Positions 53,753 through 61,455 of a stretch of 64,000 nt of DNA are shown one piece after another. How positions within the stretch are numbered: the stretch's first letter is position 1; each line of letters starts with the position of its first letter. The DNA is from Kosakonia sacchari (lineage in GTDB: Bacteria; Pseudomonadota; Gammaproteobacteria; Enterobacterales; Enterobacteriaceae): positions 62,001-126,000 of the forward strand of contig FOAY01000008.1 of assembly GCA_900109485.1 (NCBI GenBank). The letters run 5' to 3'. The notes beneath the pieces were generated by a model. That model saw only the letters and a list, made by a program, of their open reading frames with translations, was not told where the DNA came from and made no database searches. The translations under genes and the position numbers were made by a program.

Positions 53753-53944
53753 TCAGTTAACTGATTTCAGCGATTTAATATTCGCGAAATAAGGCTCCAG
53801 ATTAATTTCAACAACCGTCACTGACTTCATATCACGCGCAACCTCCACCGTTTTCACCAGGCGACCACCGCGAAGAAACGGTGACGGCTGGTAAATAAAG
53901 GTGCTGCCAACAGGGTATAGTCCGTTAAACTGTTTCGCTTTCAT
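53753..53944 (-). CDS. Small phage protein, paralogue of the 71-residue protein at 50668
   Basis: A 63-residue protein from the ATG at 53944 (MKAKQFNGLYPVGSTFIYQP). It resembles the gene at 50668-50883. It overlaps the end of the ANR-like gene by 20 bp. Function unknown. Confidence 0.65.
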   Translation of the reverse strand: MKAKQFNGLYPVGSTFIYQPSPFLRGGRLVKTVEVARDMKSVTVVEINLEPYFANIKSLKSVN

Positions 53945-54167
53945 CCGGCACTCCCCAGCCGCGATGAACGGCATTAGCACAAAATTCAATGCGGGAACCC
54001 GCCCACTGCCGGTTAACTGCATTGCGTGCAAAAACCAGCGCTTTACTCCATACCTCCGCCGCTTTCTGAAAATCGCCGCGTTGCTCGGCGAGAACCGCAA
54101 ACGATGCATACGACATAAACGGAGAACACGGTTTGCCGATATCGCTATCGCGAACAAAGGTCACCAT
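53925..54167 (-). CDS. ANR-like small regulatory protein
   Basis: About 80 residues from the ATG at 54167. The pattern YASFAVLAEQRGDFQKAAEV with WSKALVFARNAVNRQWAGSR and a following FC matches the ANR (AraC negative regulator) family, which is often phage-encoded and can bind AraC-type activators. It begins one base after the DUF3164 stop. Confidence 0.68.
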   Translation of the reverse strand: MVTFVRDSDIGKPCSPFMSYASFAVLAEQRGDFQKAAEVWSKALVFARNAVNRQWAGSRIEFCANAVHRGWGVPDESETV

Positions 54168-54168
54168 C

Positions 54169-54813
54169 TCACACCCCCACGCCAGCGATATCGAGGGGGA
54201 TTGTGCGGTATTGATCGCTGTCGCCGACACGCTCATAAACGCGGATGTAGGCGCGACTGCCCACCACCTGCACAGCCTCGCCGATGGCTTCCATGGCCTT
54301 AATCCAGCGCTCGTCCTTGATATCAAGCCGACGCAGCGCCAGCACCGCACCGGTATTCACTTCACCTTCTTTCTCTGTCTGAAAGGCGCGGGAGATAATG
54401 GCCCGGATTTCATCACGGGCACCTTCAGTCCAGTCGGCCAGACATTCATCAATCAGGGCTTTTGCCGCCTGCAGACGTTCGTCGAAGGCGATGCGATCCT
54501 GCATGGCCCGCTGAACTTTATAGCGGCCATCATAGCTGTACAGCGTGACATTGCCTTTTTTGCCGCCAAGGCTGATGCCATACTGACTGGCTGAGATATC
54601 GACGAATGCGCCGATATCAGAAAAGCCGCTGAGCTTGAATTCAGCGAGGGCCGCATTCAGTGCGAGGGCTTTTTCAACGATACCGCGTACCAGATCGTCA
54701 CGCATCAGGTCGGTATCCCTGATGATATTGACCGGGGTCAGAACGCCTTTGGCGTCAATCCAGTAACCCTCTGGCGCGGTTTTATTAGTGAACTGTTTGT
54801 TTTCAGTGAACAT
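54169..54813 (-). CDS. DUF3164 family protein (Mu gp08-like)
   Basis: A 214-residue protein: APEGYWIDAKGVLTPVNIIR, GISLGGKKGNVTLYSYDGRY and the C-terminal RRLDIKDERWIKAMEAIGEA are diagnostic for DUF3164, near-universal in Mu-like early regions. The biochemical role is unknown. Confidence 0.9.
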   Translation of the reverse strand: MFTENKQFTNKTAPEGYWIDAKGVLTPVNIIRDTDLMRDDLVRGIVEKALALNAALAEFKLSGFSDIGAFVDISASQYGISLGGKKGNVTLYSYDGRYKVQRAMQDRIAFDERLQAAKALIDECLADWTEGARDEIRAIISRAFQTEKEGEVNTGAVLALRRLDIKDERWIKAMEAIGEAVQVVGSRAYIRVYERVGDSDQYRTIPLDIAGVGV

Positions 54814-55000
54814 TCTTTTTCCCCTTTCTGGTTTTGGTTAATGCGTTACGGACTTTATCGTGTACGTGCCCGGCGAGGCCGTAGCCCACAGCCGCCGCGA
54901 CCGCCTGCAGGCGATCACTGTCATTACTGTCAGGCTCAACACGGCATCGCACATCGAGCCCTTTCCCCACATCGGTGAGGGTGATAATCACTTTTGCCAT
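54803..55000 (-). CDS. Small hypothetical early phage protein
   Basis: A 65-residue protein from the ATG at 55000 (MAKVIITLTDVGKGLDVRCR), preceded by AGGAG at a good distance. It has an acidic middle and basic C-terminus (KTRKGKKNVH), and overlaps DUF3164 by 11 bp. A longer frame to 55132 would overlap the zinc-ribbon gene and is rejected. Confidence 0.7.
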   Translation of the reverse strand: MAKVIITLTDVGKGLDVRCRVEPDSNDSDRLQAVAAAVGYGLAGHVHDKVRNALTKTRKGKKNVH

Positions 55001-55001
55001 C

Positions 55002-55229
55002 TCACTTCTCCTGAGGCATCGCCGCTGTGGTGACACTGTTGTGGGTGACATACTTAACAAACATGGCACTGCAGAACGGGCAGGTACTGATGCTGTCCCA
55101 CACGTCACCCAGCGGCGCAGCCGGTGTGTCAATTTTTTCGTGGCAACGTGGGCACGAAAACATCAGCACCTGGCCGCCACGCTCTTTCACCCTGGCGATA
55201 AACGCCTGATATTCCTGTTTGAGTGACAT
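55002..55229 (-). CDS. Small zinc-ribbon-like phage protein
   Basis: A 75-residue protein with two cysteine pairs (SCPRCHEK and TCPFCSAM) about 26 residues apart, which looks like a zinc ribbon. It lies one base upstream of the 65-residue gene. DNA binding or a structural role is possible. Confidence 0.75.
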   Translation of the reverse strand: MSLKQEYQAFIARVKERGGQVLMFSCPRCHEKIDTPAAPLGDVWDSISTCPFCSAMFVKYVTHNSVTTAAMPQEK

Positions 55230-55237
55230 TGTTCCTC

Positions 55238-55528
55238 CTAATGGATTGACTCAGACCAGACGACGCGGCAACCGCTTTCGTCCTGATACATACCCTGGCG
55301 AAACCGTCCGTGACGGTCATTGCCCGTAATATCAAAACGCGCCAGCCCCTTTTTCTTCATCTGCTCGCACCATGAGTGGCGGGCAATACGGATGACCGGC
55401 TGCGCGTTTCGCAGGGTGACGCTTTTTACCTGCACGCCCTGAGATGACAGAAAAAGAATCAGCGTCTCTGCACGCATCAGTGCAGAAATAACCGCCGCGT
55501 TATGCACATTCTCTGAAAGCCTGACCAT
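55238..55528 (-). CDS. Hypothetical early phage protein
   Basis: A 96-residue basic protein (MVRLSENVHNAAVISALMRA) that lies between B and the zinc-ribbon gene. No family is recognised. The C-terminal GRFRQGMYQDESGCRVVW segment suggests a small mixed alpha/beta fold. Confidence 0.65.
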   Translation of the reverse strand: MVRLSENVHNAAVISALMRAETLILFLSSQGVQVKSVTLRNAQPVIRIARHSWCEQMKKKGLARFDITGNDRHGRFRQGMYQDESGCRVVWSESIH

Positions 55529-55538
55529 GGAATAATCC

Positions 55539-56432
55539 TCAGTTAATCAGCATTTCTGCGAACTTACGGACAGCACCTGCGCTGACCGCGTGGCCGCTGA
55601 TTTCGCTGTGACGGCTGACACCGCGAATCAGCTTGAAAAGACGGCGGGCGTTGCCGTGGCTTGCCTTAAACAGTGCCTCGCTGACATCAGGGCTTGCCGC
55701 ATCCGCCAGAATGTTGACCGCAATATCACAGATATCTGCCTGTGGCAGTGAATCACCAATGTTGAGTGCCAGACCGACGCGGCTATAAAGCTGCTGGTAT
55801 TCACCGCGCTTGCCTTTGAGGTTGATGATGAGGCGAGGCATCCCGGCCAGAACAAGGCCGATACCAGACTTGTCATGAATACGGCGCAGGGTTTCCAGCG
55901 CCCGGTATGGCAGGTTCTCTGCCTCATCCACCATCAGCAGACGACCGGAATCACGCAGCGCAGAAATACAGGCTTCACTGAGTTCGTGCATATTGCCGCG
56001 CTTGCTCAGCCCCAGCAGGTTGCAGAGTTCTTCAAGTACCACGCGGGCGGTGTAGCCGGGGTCGGCCTCAATCAGTAGCGCATCGCGGTTCTGTGCTGCG
56101 TACTCCCGCAGGATCATGGTCTTGCCAAGCCCCGCAGCACCGTAAATAACGTTGAGGTCACCATCCATATGCGCGAGGCGGATAACCTCCATCCCTTTGC
56201 GCGAGGTCACAGTCGGGATAAAGCGGGACGTGATGCGGCGGGATTTTTCTTTATCCGCCTCACGGGCCATGAAGCTGCGGGCCAGTTCATCGATACTGCG
56301 TACATCACCGGCATATTTTCCCTGCAGGTACTGGTTAATGACTGCCGGGCTTTTACCCATAGCACGGGCTACCTGTGTCTGGCTGTAGCCCTTACGGCCC
56401 ATCAGCTCATTCAGTTCTGTTTGTATGCTCAT
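55539..56432 (-). CDS. B: Transposition target ATPase B
   Basis: A 297-residue AAA+ ATPase that selects target DNA and stimulates transposase. An N-terminal Cro-type helix-turn-helix (about 5-45) precedes Walker A GAAGLGKT at 98-105 and Walker B LLMVDEAENL near 165-174. It follows the transposase with a 7-bp gap. Confidence 0.95.
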   Translation of the reverse strand: MSIQTELNELMGRKGYSQTQVARAMGKSPAVINQYLQGKYAGDVRSIDELARSFMAREADKEKSRRITSRFIPTVTSRKGMEVIRLAHMDGDLNVIYGAAGLGKTMILREYAAQNRDALLIEADPGYTARVVLEELCNLLGLSKRGNMHELSEACISALRDSGRLLMVDEAENLPYRALETLRRIHDKSGIGLVLAGMPRLIINLKGKRGEYQQLYSRVGLALNIGDSLPQADICDIAVNILADAASPDVSEALFKASHGNARRLFKLIRGVSRHSEISGHAVSAGAVRKFAEMLIN

Positions 56433-56439
56433 TTGTCTC

Positions 56440-58494
56440 TCACTTACCGGTATTGCCGGTTTTTCTCAGGTATTCATCGCGGTCTGTTTCGAGGAAGAAA
56501 TAATGCTCTTCTTCCGTTGTGCGGCTGTATTCCGCAGGGATAAAACTGGTCAGATCATCAAAACGCTGCCCCGGCAGGACAGAGCGGCCTTCGGCCTCGA
56601 TTTCCTGACGCTTGTCCTCAACGCGATTAAGGCGGCGCTGGCGACGTTTCTCAACGGCCACATCCATCGCGCTGACCGGAATAGCGGCGCGTTTGTTGCC
56701 GTTCCAGATGGCGGTGCAGACATAAGAGCCATCCATCCGCCGGACAATCACCGACTGAGGATCGTGAATATCGAAGGCAACGCGAACTTCTTCGCTATCA
56801 ACCTGAATCAGCTCTTCAGAGAAATAATCGTTGTTGAAGAGGCGCAGCCAGCCACGCTGGGCGGTACGCACCATCTCCGGCATAAAGGCTTCGCGTAGCT
56901 CAACATCGGTCAGATACTCGATCTCGTCTCCCTCAGCCTCCAGAACGGCGCGGCGGTAAGCCGCTGGTGTCATGTGATGACCGTTGCGCTTTGGCAACTC
57001 GCGGTGTTCATGGCTGTTGTTGTAGGCGTCGACTTCTTCGGCAATGGCGTCAAGCAGCTGCTGCCATGACGGCAGTTTTCCCAGCGCCGCACGCTGTACC
57101 GGCGTCAGTTCGCGCCCGTTCTCCAGCGCCTTTACTGCAGACTGGATGGCGCGGGATGTGATGCGGGCATGTTCGCGGTCAGCGCTGTCGCCGCTGAAGG
57201 TGTCGAACTGCATGGCCACACGGCGGGGAACGCCTTTGTTAAGACGTTCGATGATGCCGCGTGACTGCGGACGCCCCGGAATACTGGTCGGGTGCTCAAT
57301 ACCGAGACGACTGAAAATACCTGTCACATCGGCATCAAGCGTTTTGTTGGTTTCACCGCCGCCGTTATCGGAATACACGAACAACGGTTTGCCAAAATGG
57401 CGCATGGCGTAGCGGTAAGCATCGGCCACCGCGATGACGCTTTCGGAAAGTGCCAGGCTCCAGCCCGTAATGAAGCGGGTGCGGCCATCAATAATCAGCG
57501 TCAACTCGGGGGTGAAGGGGCGGCCATGGTCAGGGTGTGCGACCTTCATTTCCAGTGACTTACCATCCGCAATCCAGCAGCCATTAACCGGCATCTGTGA
57601 CCAGTCACGTTTCTGGAAGCATTCATAAGCCAGTGCAGCCGAGCCGCTGACGCGTCCACGGGCTTTCTCGCGGCGTGGCAACTTGTCCATTGCACGGCGA
57701 ATGGCATCATATGACGGGCAGGCAGCGACCATTGCAGGCTGGTCGGCATAGACAACGGCCCATTCAGCCTGAAAATCGCGGTAAGCCTCACGCAGGTTCG
57801 GGCCTTTGCGGTTGCGCCAGTGAGCCAGAAAATCCGGGAGCCACTTAATCTGCTCAGGCTTCTTCGCTTTCAGGTGACCGGGTGCCAGCATGGCCATCCG
57901 CTCAACGCCTGGCTTTGTGGTTTCAAAAATGGTCAGCCATTCCTGCAGGCTGCGGGTGCCAACACCGGCACGGCTGGAACCCTTGCGGGCATTGGCCAGT
58001 TCCGCCGCTTTGAGCAAGTGAGCGGGGAGAGTTCCCTTGCGGGATTCGATTGATACGTAACTGACCGCAGCTGTACGGGACATACCTGCATCCCGCAGCT
58101 TTTCGACCTCCATCGCCAGCGTGGCGCGGGCATCAGCGATCTGTTTCTGCTTCTCTGTCAGAGAACCCACCTCACGGGTAAGCAATGCCGGGCACTGGCG
58201 AATCAATTCCAGCTCATCGCGTTGTTTGACCGTGGATGTTTTACGTGGGAGGACTGGGTTTGAATCGAGTTTACTTCCCAGAATGCTTTGATACATCTGC
58301 TCGCGTATTGCCTGCTGAGCTTCGCGGGGAAGGTTGTCAATGGGATAGATTAGACCGCCACCGACACCCTTCCTCTTTTGAGACGACCATCCCTCTCTTT
58401 TTGCTCGTTCACGTATATTCCGAGATGTGCCAGGCAATCCCGGCAAACTCATCTGAGCAAGTTCCTCAGCGCTAAAGTGAGTTTTTATACTCAT
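56440..58494 (-). CDS. A: Mu-type DDE transposase A
   Basis: A 684-residue transposase. An N-terminal winged-helix domain (FSAEELAQMSLPGLPGTSRN) is followed by end-binding domains and an rve/DDE core with D310 (IADGK), D376 (YSDNGGG) and E416 (GIIERL); spacing is close to MuA. A Mu-C-terminal domain and a B-interacting basic C-terminus end the protein. All catalytic residues are present, so the prophage may be able to transpose. Confidence 0.96.
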   Translation of the reverse strand: MSIKTHFSAEELAQMSLPGLPGTSRNIRERAKREGWSSQKRKGVGGGLIYPIDNLPREAQQAIREQMYQSILGSKLDSNPVLPRKTSTVKQRDELELIRQCPALLTREVGSLTEKQKQIADARATLAMEVEKLRDAGMSRTAAVSYVSIESRKGTLPAHLLKAAELANARKGSSRAGVGTRSLQEWLTIFETTKPGVERMAMLAPGHLKAKKPEQIKWLPDFLAHWRNRKGPNLREAYRDFQAEWAVVYADQPAMVAACPSYDAIRRAMDKLPRREKARGRVSGSAALAYECFQKRDWSQMPVNGCWIADGKSLEMKVAHPDHGRPFTPELTLIIDGRTRFITGWSLALSESVIAVADAYRYAMRHFGKPLFVYSDNGGGETNKTLDADVTGIFSRLGIEHPTSIPGRPQSRGIIERLNKGVPRRVAMQFDTFSGDSADREHARITSRAIQSAVKALENGRELTPVQRAALGKLPSWQQLLDAIAEEVDAYNNSHEHRELPKRNGHHMTPAAYRRAVLEAEGDEIEYLTDVELREAFMPEMVRTAQRGWLRLFNNDYFSEELIQVDSEEVRVAFDIHDPQSVIVRRMDGSYVCTAIWNGNKRAAIPVSAMDVAVEKRRQRRLNRVEDKRQEIEAEGRSVLPGQRFDDLTSFIPAEYSRTTEEEHYFFLETDRDEYLRKTGNTGK

Positions 58495-58516
58495 AAGAAA
58501 ATTCCCTTACTCGAAA

Positions 58517-58786
58517 TTACTTATGTACATGAACAAAAGAGTCGTTAAAATCGTTCTGGTAACGGCTGGGCCAGATGATTTGTGGCGCGACACCAATCGC
58601 TTGCGCGATGATTAGCTGTCCTTTTGGCCATTTTCTGTCCAGAGCGTTATTAAGGGCAGTAGGGGTTTTATAACCGTGATGCTTTGAAAGCCCACGGAGT
58701 GACCAGCCACGTTTATGCAAAGCCGCGACAATATCAGCTCGATGCCAGTCGTGATCCTGATGTGTTTGCGGATTTTTTTGCGTCAT
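58517..58786 (-). CDS. ner: Ner-like DNA-binding regulator
   Basis: An 89-residue protein with the Ner/Nlp helix-turn-helix pattern: DWHRADIVAALHKRGWSLRG, LSKHHGYKTPTALNNAL, then KGQLIIAQAIG. In Mu Ner shuts down repressor and early transcription. It lies at the start of the early operon, just downstream of the operator array. Confidence 0.92.
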   Translation of the reverse strand: MTQKNPQTHQDHDWHRADIVAALHKRGWSLRGLSKHHGYKTPTALNNALDRKWPKGQLIIAQAIGVAPQIIWPSRYQNDFNDSFVHVHK

Positions 58787-59008
58787 CTTTTTTGCTCATT
58801 TAGTGAAATCATGAACAAAGACTAAGCGCAAATAAGATGAAAATCAACTCGGACGAGTGGATTAATTTGCTCATCCGAGATAGAAATCCAACTTAAATGA
58901 GTGCGATTATTGTGAAAAAAGAAGAAAATCAGAATGTTAAATCAAACTTGGATGCGATAGGAAATGAACTATCCACTCATCCAGGTAAAGCAAATCAACT
59001 CGGATGTG
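58787..59008. promoter_or_regulatory. Repressor operator array between and within the divergent early and repressor genes
   Basis: An AACTCGGATGAG-like element recurs at 58846-58857 (AACTCGGACGAG), 58869-58879 (inverse, GCTCATCCGAG), 58888-58901 (degenerate), 58945-58954 (AACTTGGATG), 58973-58983 (inverse) and 58997-59006 (AACTCGGATG). The last three lie in the first codons of the repressor gene. A -35-like TTGATT with a TTAGTC 16 nt further is a candidate early promoter on the minus strand. Confidence 0.6.
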
Positions 59009-59697
59009 AAGGTTTTCATGAGCGATTGCGAGAGTTGTTGGCAAAATTCAAAAGCACAAACGCATTTGCGGTTGCTGCAGGTGTGTCTCCATCAGGCATA
59101 AACCGCTTGCTGGATGGTGGCTTCCCCACGTTGCCAATCCTTTTAGCATTAGCGAAAGCAGGGAATGTCAGTGTTGAATGGTTATCGACCGGGCAAGAGG
59201 TTCAAAGCAATAAACAAGAACTAGTGACCTCTCATAGCAACATGGCAGTAGATGTCAAAGGTAACGATGTTGATTTGAGCGAGTTTGTTTTTGTCCCTCG
59301 GTATAATGTCTCTGCAGCAGCAGGGTACGGTGCATGGAACGATGAAGAGACACCAATGTTCACGGTGAGTTTCCGCCGATATTGGGTAATCAATCACTTG
59401 AAGGCAGATCCATCAATGCTTTCTGTTATCGGGGTGTATGGAGATTCTATGGAAGGTGTCCTGAATGACAAGGATATTATCCTTGTTAATCATGGAGACA
59501 GAGACCCACGAGAGGGGATTTACGTACTGCGTATCGATGGGCAGCTTATCGTTAAGCGGGTTCAGCGCATCCCAGGATCGATGCTGCGTGTGAGCAGCAC
59601 TAATCCAGCGTATGAGCCCTTTACAATCAATCTCGACAATGTCCCTACTGATTTTGACATTGTAGGAAAAGTCGTCTGGTATGGAAGGGTGATTTAA
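58897..59697 (+). CDS. LexA-like phage repressor (S24 family)
   Basis: A 266-residue repressor, the only confidently called phage gene on the plus strand. A helix-turn-helix lies near residues 53-72 (FAVAAGVSPSGINRLL). The S24 peptidase domain has an AAAGYG cleavage site near 141-145, catalytic S184 in GDSMEG and K220 in LIVKRVQR. This indicates RecA-inducible self-cleavage, unlike the classic Mu repressor. The first ATG lacks a ribosome site, and about 38 N-terminal residues before the domain may be leader if a later start is used. Confidence 0.9.
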   Translation: MSAIIVKKEENQNVKSNLDAIGNELSTHPGKANQLGCEGFHERLRELLAKFKSTNAFAVAAGVSPSGINRLLDGGFPTLPILLALAKAGNVSVEWLSTGQEVQSNKQELVTSHSNMAVDVKGNDVDLSEFVFVPRYNVSAAAGYGAWNDEETPMFTVSFRRYWVINHLKADPSMLSVIGVYGDSMEGVLNDKDIILVNHGDRDPREGIYVLRIDGQLIVKRVQRIPGSMLRVSSTNPAYEPFTINLDNVPTDFDIVGKVVWYGRVI

Positions 59698-59895
59698 AAC
59701 TGCCTTAAAAAGCGGTTAATAACGATCGCTCTGATATCAAATCAGTGCAGAATTTACCGCGTTTTTTCACATAAACACTCATTTTTCGGCGAGCCGTGCA
59801 AAATCATCATTGCGCCTCGCAGCCCGCGCAGTTCAAAGCCTCGGCTCGTTTTCCGTCACTCGATCCCTCTATGCAGAAACGATCACTCCCCCACA
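59698..59895. other. Left end of the Mu-like prophage
   Basis: This 198-bp gene-free end finishes with CCCACA at 59895. It carries TGCA-centred repeats at 59743-59751 (CAGTGCAGA), 59795-59803 (CGTGCAAAA) and 59871-59880 (ATGCAGAAA), comparable to those in the right end, and so probably holds transposase A binding sites. The truncated tssL frame runs into it as far as 59807. Confidence 0.65.
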
Positions 59896-60091
59896 ACTGC
59901 GCATAGGAAATATGCGTGATGCTCTCGCTGTCGTAACCGGCGAGCTCCAGCGCTTCGCGTACGCTTTCCACCTGTGCACAACAGTTTTTATAGAGCGCGT
60001 TGCCATCCGGGGCTCTGGCACCGTGACGCAACTGCGCCACGGTGAGCCAGGTGTCCGCCATCAGGCTGTCGATATCGATATCCTTTCTCAT
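59807..60091 (-). pseudogene. tssL: N-terminal part of tssL, running into prophage DNA
   Basis: The ATG at 60091 overlaps the tssK stop (ATGA). The first 65 codons (MRKDIDIDSLMADTWLTVAQ to HISYAQ) are the cytoplasmic start of TssL/DotU. After 59896 the frame continues for 29 phage-derived codons (LWGSDRFC onward) to a stop at 59807. The membrane anchor is missing, so no functional TssL can be made from this fragment. The remainder is at 22231-22764. Confidence 0.92.
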
Positions 60092-61437
60092 GAACGCAGC
60101 ACCGCAAACAGTTCAAGTTCAAGCTCGCCCAGCAATGACGGTACGTAGAACAGGCACACGCCCTGTTCAAGCATGTCATGTGCCGCACGGCTCTCCATAT
60201 CCAGCACGAAGTACTGATTTTCCAGGCGCACCGGCAGTGCTGCAGGAACACGGCTGAGAGGGATAAGACCAATACCTTCCATTGCCACGCCGGAAATCTG
60301 GCCCACATCATCCGGGGTACCGGCCATGGCCATTTCGGCAAATTTCTCAGCCACCTGCCAGGCAGGCAGATTTGAACGGACAGACAGGTAGAAATCAGCT
60401 TCTTCGCGCAGACGAATGTCGTGCAACACCGCTTTCCAGGTCTGCTCGTCCTGGCGGATCATGTTCACGGCAACAACGCGCGACGGTAGACTGGCTTCCA
60501 GCAGCTCACTGATAAGTTCAAATAATGGCGGGAAGGTGTTTTCCGGTACCTGATGGTCATAGCCCGGAATGGCATCCAGATCGCGGTCCAGTGAAAACGT
60601 CATCATACTGCCTGCAAGTCGCGCCAGCTCGGCCCATACCTGTTCAGGATGACGGGCCGGGAAGCGTTCGAACTCGGTCAGCACACGGGCGTGAGTATTC
60701 AGCGCATTCAGCAACCAGAACAGCGACACATCGGCAACCGCAAAGTCCGCCATACGGTCATTGCTTTCGCGACGCATCTCCATCAGACGCTGGCGACGGG
60801 AACGCAACTGGCGGTTCAGCAGCACCAGACGTTCGGACAACAGGATGCTTGCTGAGAACATTGCCATCGGCGGCACAAAATTCGGATCCTGACGCCAGCC
60901 TCCCTGACCGTCACGCACCAGACGAGCTACGGCACAGGTCTGCCAGGCATCGTTACTTTCGTGGTCAAAGCGGAAAGCAAGATTAAAACGAGCCACAGCC
61001 ATTGGCTCTTCTTCCTGACCAAACGCATCCTGAACTGTCACCCACTCTTCGCGATAGCGCAGCGGGCGTTCGGCAGGCACATTTTCAGTCTGGACATTGG
61101 CGATGCCGGCTTGCATCACCGGTAGTGCAATCAGCACGGTCACACTGTCCGTCTGACCGGAATCCGGCAGCACCACTTCCCTCGGCTCAGGCGGCAAATC
61201 GCTATTTTGTGTGTCAATCAGCGTGCCATCCGGTAGCCACAAACGCAGGGTCTGCACCTGCACCCGACCGGACGCGAGAAGTGCGTCATTGAGCTCCACG
61301 CGCTCAACACCCCACGGAAAGGGGCTGGAAAGCAGGGACAATCCGGCACGGGAAAAAGATTCCCACGCGGACTGCTGCTGAAACTGTTGAGGGGCCAGAA
61401 GGGCCCCTTCATTCCATAACGGACGATAAATCTTCAT
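60088..61437 (-). CDS. tssK: TssK baseplate protein
   Basis: A 449-residue protein linking the T6SS baseplate to the membrane complex. Diagnostic parts are RPLWNEGALLAPQQFQQQSA at the N-terminus, the ARFNLAFRFD segment and the C-terminal LENQYFVLDMESRAAHDML with FYVPSLLGELELELFAV. It is intact and overlaps tssL by four bases. Confidence 0.97.
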   Translation of the reverse strand: MKIYRPLWNEGALLAPQQFQQQSAWESFSRAGLSLLSSPFPWGVERVELNDALLASGRVQVQTLRLWLPDGTLIDTQNSDLPPEPREVVLPDSGQTDSVTVLIALPVMQAGIANVQTENVPAERPLRYREEWVTVQDAFGQEEEPMAVARFNLAFRFDHESNDAWQTCAVARLVRDGQGGWRQDPNFVPPMAMFSASILLSERLVLLNRQLRSRRQRLMEMRRESNDRMADFAVADVSLFWLLNALNTHARVLTEFERFPARHPEQVWAELARLAGSMMTFSLDRDLDAIPGYDHQVPENTFPPLFELISELLEASLPSRVVAVNMIRQDEQTWKAVLHDIRLREEADFYLSVRSNLPAWQVAEKFAEMAMAGTPDDVGQISGVAMEGIGLIPLSRVPAALPVRLENQYFVLDMESRAAHDMLEQGVCLFYVPSLLGELELELFAVLRS

Positions 61438-61455
61438 CCCTGGTATTCTCTCGCC

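Larger units (their letters stand above)
22765..59895 (-). mobile_element. Complete Mu-like transposable prophage, about 37.1 kb
   Basis: The element reads right to left: repressor, Ner-like protein, transposase A, ATPase B, early genes, gemA, mor, lysis, packaging, head, tail and fibre genes. Its plus-strand ends are TGTAGC and CCCACA. The 4-bp flank ACTG is present at 22761-22764 and 59896-59899; Mu normally makes 5 bp, which fits only with one mismatch. All expected core modules appear intact and no integrase gene is present, as expected for replicative transposition. It is inserted in tssL. Confidence 0.95.
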
